Positions 1 to 4,907 of a stretch of DNA of 8,634 bases are shown here, piece after piece. Each line of letters opens with the position of its first letter. The stretch's first letter is position 1. The notes beneath the pieces are model-generated. The model did not search any database, had not been told where the DNA came from, and saw nothing but the letters and a program-made list of their open reading frames with translations. A program made the translations under genes and the position numbers. Source of the stretch: Acidobacteriaceae bacterium (lineage in GTDB: Bacteria; Acidobacteriota; Terriglobia; Terriglobales; SbA1); assembly GCA_003136335.1 (NCBI GenBank), contig PLEA01000530.1, positions 596-9,229 on the forward strand, read 5' to 3'.

Positions 1-56
1 GGCACAAAGGGTTCTAGCAGTCGAGTTACTTAACTTGCCGTGTGAACAACCGTTCA

Positions 57-141
57 AAAAGTAGATGTGGCGCAGCGGGTGGATGAGCTACTTTTCCTGT
101 ATACGAATATACGACTGCGCCACCAGAGGAACAAAGTTCCT
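57..141. repeat. Cluster of overlapping inverted repeats (possible structured RNA or recombination site)
   Basis: Four perfect inverted repeats are packed into 85 bp. AAAAGTAG (57-64) pairs with CTACTTTT (88-95). GTGGCGCAG (67-75) pairs with CTGCGCCAC (115-123). GTATA (99-103) pairs with TATAC (108-112) around a CGAA loop. AGGAAC (127-132) pairs with GTTCCT (136-141) around AAA. The second stem starts inside the loop of the first and closes outside it, so the two would form a pseudoknot or exclude each other. No gene was found in 1-213. The function is unknown: a structured RNA, a leader for the broken gene downstream, or a mobile-element end are all possible. Confidence 0.55.
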
Positions 142-213
142 TCATATCTGCCAAGAGATTACAACGGTGGGTACTTGGTGACTGCTCAGAATTGCTCAGG
201 TTTCGGAATATAG

Positions 214-841
214 GTGTCCACACTCCGTGAAGTGCTTCAGCGAAAGCAGCTTGTCGAGGAACACTTCGACGCCGTTTCAGGCCTAGAAGACTGGGCTCCC
301 CGCTTCAACATCGCCCCAACCCAGCCGATCCCAGTCATCCGCCAGAATCCCAAGGAGCCCGTCCGTGAACTGTCGCTGCTCCGATGCGGACTCATTCCAT
401 CATGGTCGAGGGACTCGTCTGCCGCCGCCCAGATGATTAACGCGAGGTCGGAGACTGCGGGCACCAAGGAAAGCCAAGCAGCCGTATTGCTTTGAAGTCA
501 ATGACGGACAGTTGTTCGCCTTCGCAGGATTGTGGGATCGCTGGAAAGACCCGAATGGCAACTGGGTCAAACCCTGCTCGATTCTGACCACGATCCCAAA
601 TGCAGTGACCTCAGCCGTCCATGACCGAATGCCAGTTATCCTTGATCCAGACAGCTACGACCTGTGGCTCGACCCCGGAATGCAAAACGTCGCAGTCGTC
701 TCCGATATGCTGAAACCCTACGATGCTCGGGCGATGCGGTGCTACTCGATCAGCACTCGGATCAACCACGTGGCGAATGACGACGCGGAATGTTCCGCAA
801 CCGTGGAACTTGCCCAGATTCAGAGTCGATTATTTTCGTAG
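214..841 (+). pseudogene. Broken SOS response-associated peptidase (SRAP/YedK/HMCES family)
   Basis: Intact family members bind single-stranded DNA and crosslink to abasic sites through Cys2, exposed after Met1 removal. Two frames together cover the family. Frame 1 (214-495) has RKQLVEEHF, the PRFNIAPTQPIPVI segment, GLIPSW and INARSET. Frame 2 (from about 470 to the stop at 839-841) has KQPYCFEV, LFAFAGLWDRWKD, SAVHDRMPVIL with the conserved His, and INHVANDD. Between INARSET and KQPYC the family normally has roughly 25 more residues, including the ADGFYEW segment with the active-site Glu. These are missing and the frame shifts there, consistent with a deletion of about 75-80 bp. The MCGR start is also gone: the GTG reading begins M-S-T-L-R, with Ser at position 2. 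Losing the Cys, the Glu and the frame makes activity very unlikely. The frame 2 part alone could be called as a small gene from a TTG at 512, but I see no reason to think it is translated. Confidence 0.85.
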
Positions 842-905
842 ATCCGTGCTCCGCGACCTTCGGAATAGGCGGTGTCGGCTCTCGACTTGTCCACAGCTTT
901 GCCGC

Positions 906-1496
906 TTAATCCTTCATCGCTTCATGGCATTCAGTTCGGACAGCCGCCATTTTCTCTGGTACTGGCATACTGAATGTTTCGCCGGGGCGTGACGACATGG
1001 CTCGCAGGCATTGCTCAAATGCAGGCTTGTTAAAGAAAAACAAAATCATGGCGGGCTCATTGGAAACGTTCGCCCCGCCGATCCAGTTTCCATGGGGGAT
1101 GAAAACCGTCGCTCCCGTTCCTGCGTCGTATTCACGTCCAGCCAACGTGACCGGCACCGCACCCTTGTGAACGAATATGACTTCATCTTCGTAGAGATGC
1201 TTGTGCGTCGGAATCCTGTTTCCCGGTGGCATCTCCTCTGTCCCAACAACCAGTGCGTCCGACCCAGTGGTGGTGGGATCGACTTTGAAGATAAGCGGCT
1301 TGTCACCAAGTAGCATCCAGCGGTCACCCTCGTCCGCCTGAAAGACCGTTGGGGTTGGTTGCTTTGGCACTGGCTTCGAATTCGTGGTTGGTGTTTGGGC
1401 CTTATTCGCGTTTGGTGCAACCGCAAGTGTGATCTGAGCAGATAGTGGCAAGGTCGCCAGAAATAGCAACGCTGCAAGATGAACATGATTCGCCAT
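906..1496 (-). CDS. Exported single-domain cupin protein
   Basis: A 196-residue protein with an N-terminal signal peptide (hydrophobic residues 7-19, likely cleavage after LSA near residue 20), a Pro/Thr/Lys-rich linker (about 28-50) and a cupin domain (about 60-160). Motif 1 fits the cupin pattern exactly: G92, H98, H100, E105, G112. Motif 2 keeps G128, P134 and G136, but the usual His three residues after the last Gly is Ile139, so one metal ligand seems to be missing. The substrate cannot be told; cupins include dioxygenases, isomerases and pure binding proteins. The ATG has a GGAGGG ribosome site only 3 nt upstream, closer than ideal. The gene stands alone, tail to tail with the broken SRAP gene, and a second SRAP 3' end lies just upstream of its start. 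Two extra Cys residues (C163, C190) could form a disulfide in the envelope. Confidence 0.82.
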   Translation of the reverse strand: MANHVHLAALLFLATLPLSAQITLAVAPNANKAQTPTTNSKPVPKQPTPTVFQADEGDRWMLLGDKPLIFKVDPTTTGSDALVVGTEEMPPGNRIPTHKHLYEDEVIFVHKGAVPVTLAGREYDAGTGATVFIPHGNWIGGANVSNEPAMILFFFNKPAFEQCLRAMSSRPGETFSMPVPEKMAAVRTECHEAMKD

Positions 1497-1520
1497 ATAC
1501 CCTCCGTTTCGTGATGTGAG

Positions 1521-1526
1521 ATTCTA
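1521..1526 (-). promoter_or_regulatory. Possible -10 box of the cupin gene
   Basis: On the minus strand this reads TAGAAT, one base from the sigma-70 -10 consensus, ending 24 nt before the cupin ATG. It lies within GATAGAAT, an octamer that also occurs upstream of the isomerase gene at 3042-3049. No good -35 hexamer is visible at 16-18 nt, so this is tentative. Confidence 0.28.
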
Positions 1527-1550
1527 TCCCCTCGCTCCCACCTGACACCC

Positions 1551-1589
1551 GTCGAACTCGCCCAGATTCAGGATCGACTCTTCTTGTAG
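1551..1589 (+). pseudogene. 3' end remnant of a second SRAP (YedK-like) gene
   Basis: This stretch reads V-E-L-A-Q-I-Q-D-R-L-F-L-stop. The broken SRAP gene ends (803-841) V-E-L-A-Q-I-Q-S-R-L-F-S-stop. The DNA matches at 31 of 39 positions, and several of the differences are silent. This implies two diverged SRAP copies rather than a recent duplication. Nothing upstream of 1551 in this frame resembles the rest of the family, so only the last codons remain. The cupin gene lies between the two SRAP tails. Confidence 0.6.
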
Positions 1590-1633
1590 CTGAGCTTTGA
1601 AGCTATAGCGACGGTGCGATAATACTCACTTGA

Positions 1634-1792
1634 ATGGCCTCGGTGCCGCACATCGCGTCTCCTGACGCTATCCGACGAATCCAACGGGTGCAAACCGTCA
1701 CAATCGCATGGATGAGTGTGGAGGCTGTGGTGTCCCTCTTCGCAGCTTGGCGGGCACGGAGTCCCGCACTGCTAGCCTTCGGTGGAGATAGC
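1634..1792 (+). pseudogene. N-terminal fragment of a cation diffusion facilitator-type transporter
   Basis: The frame opens with ATG and reads RRIQRVQTVTIAWMSVEAVV, then SLFAAWRARSPALLAFGGDS. This matches from memory the first transmembrane helix and the start of the second in cation-efflux (CDF-like) transporters, where the next residues would be a helix of the A-I-E-L type. Here the reading turns to T-N-A-P-Q after the Ser at 1790-1792 and no further transporter sequence follows. The remaining family length (several more helices and a cytoplasmic domain) is absent. There is no clear ribosome site before the ATG. The frame stays open to 1915, but that extension overlaps the opposite-strand secreted-peptide fragment and does not look like transporter. 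Confidence 0.65.
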
Positions 1793-1831
1793 ACCAACGC
1801 GCCGCAAGATATTCGGATTTCTGCAAGGCCG

Positions 1832-1966
1832 TCATGGCTCGGCCAAAGAGGACTTTGTCCGACTGATTACATTAGAGGCTGCTACTTGGGCATGCGAGAA
1901 CCCCAGGAACACTGAGAGCAGCACTCCGTTGGTAACAGCCGATGCGATGGTTCGCTGAATTGTCAT
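1832..1966 (-). pseudogene. Truncated 5' end of a gene for an exported protein
   Basis: A 44-codon frame starts with MTIQRTIASAVTNGVLLSVF and continues LGFSHAQVAASN, a classic signal peptide with cleavage likely after S-H-A (about residue 26). It then stops at TGA (1832-1834) after S-L-A-E-P. The start is well supported: GGAGGAGGGAG (1968-1978) lies at ideal distance from the ATG. The product left after signal cleavage would be under 20 residues, so I read this as the head of a longer gene whose body was lost where it meets the transporter fragment (about 1793-1832). A genuine short secreted peptide is the alternative. The family is not recognised. Confidence 0.5.
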
Positions 1967-1967
1967 A

Positions 1968-1978
1968 CTCCCTCCTCC
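1968..1978 (-). promoter_or_regulatory. Strong Shine-Dalgarno for the truncated exported-protein frame
   Basis: On the minus strand this is GGAGGAGGGAG, with its first GGAGG about 7 nt before the ATG at 1966. It is one of the strongest ribosome sites in the window and is the main evidence that the short frame 1832-1966 was once a real gene start. Confidence 0.55.
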
Positions 1979-2049
1979 ATTGGCTTGCGGCGGCTCGAAA
2001 CCGCGTGCCTATTCAAAACTCCGGATGCGACGAGTTTCCCCGCAGATTG

Positions 2050-3009
2050 CTAGGTCCACCACGCGGCTGTGGGTTGCTCACGAATGACGATGCTATTGAG
2101 GAAGCTTGCGGCCTTGGTCAGACCCTCTTCCGGCGAAAGCAAGCTGTCTTCGTGCTCAATAGAGAGCACGTAATCGTAGCCAAACATGCGTAAGATCGAG
2201 ATAAACTCGCTCCACCACTCCGCGCCGTGACCGTATCCGCAGGTGCGGAAGATCCAGCTACGTTGGCGCTCTTCCGTGTAAGGCTTGGTATCGAGCACGC
2301 CGGTGCGCTGCAGGTTGATGGGATAGAGCTGCGTATCTTTGGCATGAACGTGAAAGATAGCGCCTTCGAGCACTCGCACAGCGGCAATGTGATCGATGCT
2401 TTGCCAGAAGAGATGGCTCGGATCGAAATTGCAACCCACATTGGCTCCGGCAATCGAACGCAGCCTGAGCATTGTCTCTGGGTTATAGACCACGAAACCG
2501 GGATGCATTTCAATGGCGATCTTCACGCCGTGGTCGGCCGCGAACTTGGCCTGTTCAATCCAATAGGGGGCGACCACTTCGCTCCACTGCCAGTCGAGGA
2601 CCTTGAGGTAGTCGGGAGGCCAGGGACAGGTCACCCAGTTGGGAGCAGTGGCATGGGGCGAATCGCCAGGGCATCCGGAGAAGTCGACCATCACGGAAAT
2701 CCCGAGCTTTTCGGCAAGCAGGATGGTTTTACGGCTCACATCTCGATCCTTCTTTGCGCGGTACTTGTCTGGATGCAGTGCGTTGCCATGACAACTCAAG
2801 GCGCTGATACCGACGCCGTGGTCGGCCAGCACCTTCTGAAACTCAGCGAGCGCAGCGCCATCTTCGAGCATAGAAAGTTTGCAGTGAGCGTCACCCGGAT
2901 AGTTTCCCGTGGCGAGTTCGACGGCATTGATTCGGAGCGCGACGAGTTTCTTAAGAACGGTGGCCAGCGGAAGTTGCGACAGCAGGGGAGTAAAGACTCC
3001 AATGCGCAT
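2050..3009 (-). CDS. TIM-barrel sugar phosphate isomerase/epimerase family protein
   Basis: A 319-residue protein of the AP-endonuclease-2 / xylose-isomerase-like TIM-barrel superfamily, at the usual length and without a signal peptide, so probably cytoplasmic. Family members isomerise, epimerise or cleave sugars and keto-sugars with a divalent metal. The expected ligands are visible at barrel strand ends: E167 (IEMHP), D196 and H199 (NFDPSH), H222 (HVHAKD) and E285 (IEHED). The N-terminal MRIGVFTPLL is a typical first strand, and ISALSCHGN (68-76) a typical third. The start is ATG at 3009, with GAGGAGA (3021-3027) 11 nt upstream. The gene diverges from the ThuA/cytochrome/quinoprotein operon, so shared control of related sugar metabolism is likely. 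The exact reaction cannot be read from sequence. A 3-keto-sugar or inositol-related role is possible because ThuA-type genes often accompany such enzymes. Confidence 0.9.
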   Translation of the reverse strand: MRIGVFTPLLSQLPLATVLKKLVALRINAVELATGNYPGDAHCKLSMLEDGAALAEFQKVLADHGVGISALSCHGNALHPDKYRAKKDRDVSRKTILLAEKLGISVMVDFSGCPGDSPHATAPNWVTCPWPPDYLKVLDWQWSEVVAPYWIEQAKFAADHGVKIAIEMHPGFVVYNPETMLRLRSIAGANVGCNFDPSHLFWQSIDHIAAVRVLEGAIFHVHAKDTQLYPINLQRTGVLDTKPYTEERQRSWIFRTCGYGHGAEWWSEFISILRMFGYDYVLSIEHEDSLLSPEEGLTKAASFLNSIVIREQPTAAWWT

Positions 3010-3092
3010 AAGGCTTTCTGTCTCCTCGAATCGAGCGGATCATTCTATCGCAGCTGCCTTATGTTACCTTTAATGCCTTTGGAGGAGATAAC
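3010..3092. promoter_or_regulatory. Divergent promoter region between the isomerase gene and the ThuA operon
   Basis: These 83 bp must hold the start signals for both directions. On the minus strand TAGAAT (3042-3047, within GATAGAAT) is a reasonable -10 box, 32 nt before the isomerase ATG, without a clear -35. CTCG-AAT-CGAG (3025-3035) is a small perfect inverted repeat that could be an operator, though it is short. No convincing plus-strand promoter hexamers stand out. Confidence 0.4.
3081..3087 (+). promoter_or_regulatory. Shine-Dalgarno that fixes a TTG start for the ThuA-like gene
   Basis: GGAGGAG ends 5 nt before the TTG at 3093. No ATG or GTG in that frame lies upstream before a stop, and the signal peptide begins directly at this codon, so TTG is the likely start. 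Confidence 0.75.
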
Positions 3093-3998
3093 TTGCGCCA
3101 CCTTCGAATCGCTCCATTCCTCTTTTTTCTTTCTTTGCTGATCCTTTCTTTGCTGATTCTGCCAGGCCCCACGTCCGCCCAGGACCAGCCTTCCGTGGAT
3201 CCTTCGATTGCACCGCCGCCGCATGCTAAGGAAGTCCATCTCAAGCATGTTCTGGTGATCGGTCAAACCAAGGGATTTGAGCACGACTCGGTTTCGGATG
3301 GCATGGTTGCCATCTACAACATGGGTCACGACAGCGGTCTCTGGGATACCACGCTGCGCACCGATACCGAACTCCTCACGAAGAAGGACTTGGGTAGAAA
3401 CGCGAAGAACCTGGGTTATTTCGACGCCCTGGTTTTTGTGAGCACGACCGGCGAGCTTGACCTGGACGACAGCCAGAAGCACGATATGATGTCTTTCATC
3501 AAGGACGATGGAAAGGGCTTCGTGGGTGTTCACGCCGCCCTCGACACCAATTACAAATGGCCGGAATACGGCGAGATGATCGGCGGCTGGTTCGACCAGC
3601 ACCCATGGTCCACATTCAACGCGCCGATCGTCAATGAAGACCCGAGCTTCCCCGCGGTGCGCCACTTTCCCAAAGCTTTTGTTAAGTATGACGAGATCTA
3701 TCAGCCCAAGGACTGGTCGCGCGCCAAGGTCAATGTCCTGCTCAGTCTCGACTCCACGAAACTCAATTATTCCAACAATCCGCGCATTCACAGAACAGAT
3801 CATGATTTCGCCGTGGCCTGGGACAAGATTTACGGCAAAGGGCACGTTTTCTATTCGACCCTCGGCCACACTGAGGAGGCATGGAATGACCCCGACATCC
3901 GTAAGATGTATTTTGAGGCGATCAAGTGGGTGCTGGGCATGACGGAAGGAAGTACCGCTTCTCATCCGCGGCCGCAAATGCCGGGCGATGAACACTGA
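3093..3998 (+). CDS. Exported ThuA-like domain protein
   Basis: A 301-residue protein with a signal peptide (hydrophobic residues 8-24, cleavage probably after T-S-A, near residue 29) and a ThuA-like, class I glutamine amidotransferase-like domain from about 50 to 283. Recognisable family segments are VLVIGQTKGFEHDS (53-66), DALVFVSTTGEL (111-122), FVGVHAALDT (143-152), GGWFDQHPW (164-172), DEIYQ (200-204), and VAWDKIYGKGHVFYSTLGH (241-259). ThuA was named for trehalose utilisation in rhizobia, and related proteins are found with sugar oxidation and keto-sugar genes. No Cys nucleophile is present, as is usual for ThuA. Translation starts at TTG with a strong GGAGGAG. The signal peptide carries a 15-bp tandem repeat (3129-3158) encoding LSLLI twice. 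First gene of the three-gene operon; the cytochrome follows after 23 bp. Confidence 0.9.
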   Translation: MRHLRIAPFLFFLSLLILSLLILPGPTSAQDQPSVDPSIAPPPHAKEVHLKHVLVIGQTKGFEHDSVSDGMVAIYNMGHDSGLWDTTLRTDTELLTKKDLGRNAKNLGYFDALVFVSTTGELDLDDSQKHDMMSFIKDDGKGFVGVHAALDTNYKWPEYGEMIGGWFDQHPWSTFNAPIVNEDPSFPAVRHFPKAFVKYDEIYQPKDWSRAKVNVLLSLDSTKLNYSNNPRIHRTDHDFAVAWDKIYGKGHVFYSTLGHTEEAWNDPDIRKMYFEAIKWVLGMTEGSTASHPRPQMPGDEH

Positions 3999-4021
3999 AG
4001 TGCGGAGGAATATTTTACGGG

Positions 4022-4858
4022 ATGACTTCTCTTCGTTCGGCCTTGCATTGGAAAGTATTGTTGGCGGCTTCGTTGAGCGTGAGTCTCGCCTATACTGCGG
4101 CACAAACACTACCTCAAAGCGCTCAAGCTCAGAGCGCCGACGAACCAAGCAGCACAGTTGAGCCCAAATCGTACCCCGCAGCTCTGGTCCAAGGTGGAAG
4201 CGACCTCTTCCGGCGAGATTGCGCCTTTTGTCATGGCCGCGATGCTGGCGGCGGAGAGAGCGGCCCGGATCTCACGCGATCTAAGCTGGTGACCGAGGAT
4301 GTGAATGGAGATAAGATAGGCGCCGTCGTGCGCAATGGGCGTCCCGATAAGGGCATGCCGCGCTTTGACCGTTCTGATCAACAGATTGCCAGCCTGGTGG
4401 CCTTTATCCAGACCCAACAGAATAATGCGCCCAAGAGGGTGGGTGGACGTAAGGGCGTGGACGTCGCTGATCTCCAAACCGGAAACGCCGAGGCCGGTAA
4501 GCAGTATTTCGACGGTGCAGGAGGATGCTCCACGTGTCACTCGCCAACCGGTGATCTTGCCGGGATCGCATCGCGTTACAAGGGCCTTGAGCTCGAGGAG
4601 CAGATGCTGTATCCCAAACACGCGAAATCCAGAGTCACGGTAACCCGCGCTTCTGGTCAAACGATTGCGGGCACCCTGGCGTACCTCGACGAGTTTACGG
4701 TTGGACTCATTGATCCTACGGGTTCGTATCGATCGTGGCGGACCGGCGATGTGCGGTACAAGATCGACGCGCCAGTAGATGCCCATGTTGAACTGTTCAG
4801 CAAATACACAGATGCCGACATTCACAACCTGATGGCGTATTTGCAAACTCTACGCTAG
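4022..4858 (+). CDS. Exported diheme cytochrome c with an inserted beta domain
   Basis: A 278-residue periplasmic cytochrome with a signal peptide (hydrophobic 11-27, cleavage around 36-38) and two heme c sites, C67-A-F-C70-H71 and C169-S-T-C172-H173. The first domain has a plausible distal Met112 in GMPRF and ends near 133. The second is unusual: between its heme motif and the C-terminal helix (YTDADIHNLMAYLQTLR) lies a stretch (about 204-249) predicted beta-rich, VTVTRASGQTIAGTLAYL then FTVGLIDPTGSYRSW, resembling a small Sm-like barrel, and no typical M-P distal ligand is seen. It most likely accepts electrons from the quinoprotein encoded next and passes them towards an oxidase. The ATG at 4022 has GGAGG (4004-4008) 13 nt upstream, a long spacing, but no other in-frame start fits. 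Confidence 0.92.
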   Translation: MTSLRSALHWKVLLAASLSVSLAYTAAQTLPQSAQAQSADEPSSTVEPKSYPAALVQGGSDLFRRDCAFCHGRDAGGGESGPDLTRSKLVTEDVNGDKIGAVVRNGRPDKGMPRFDRSDQQIASLVAFIQTQQNNAPKRVGGRKGVDVADLQTGNAEAGKQYFDGAGGCSTCHSPTGDLAGIASRYKGLELEEQMLYPKHAKSRVTVTRASGQTIAGTLAYLDEFTVGLIDPTGSYRSWRTGDVRYKIDAPVDAHVELFSKYTDADIHNLMAYLQTLR

Positions 4859-4907
4859 GCGCCGAGACTCTGTAACGCTTTCCGAGGTTGAGAGGTCTTT
4901 GATCGAT

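Noticed and set aside
183..199. Direct repeat TGCTCAG separated by 3 bp
   Set aside because: It is short, has no third copy, and no element boundary coincides with it.
26..223. 65-codon open frame on the minus strand across the inverted-repeat block
   Set aside because: It has no recognisable domain, spans the stem-loop cluster and the start of the SRAP remnant, and its length is expected by chance.
2227..3141. 304-codon plus-strand frame antisense to the isomerase gene
   Set aside because: The opposite strand encodes a clear TIM-barrel protein with metal ligands; this frame has no family features and is an antisense shadow.
3045..4148. 367-codon minus-strand frame antisense to the ThuA gene
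   Set aside because: The ThuA motifs and signal peptide on the plus strand are unmistakable, and this frame also runs across the gene boundary into the cytochrome signal peptide.
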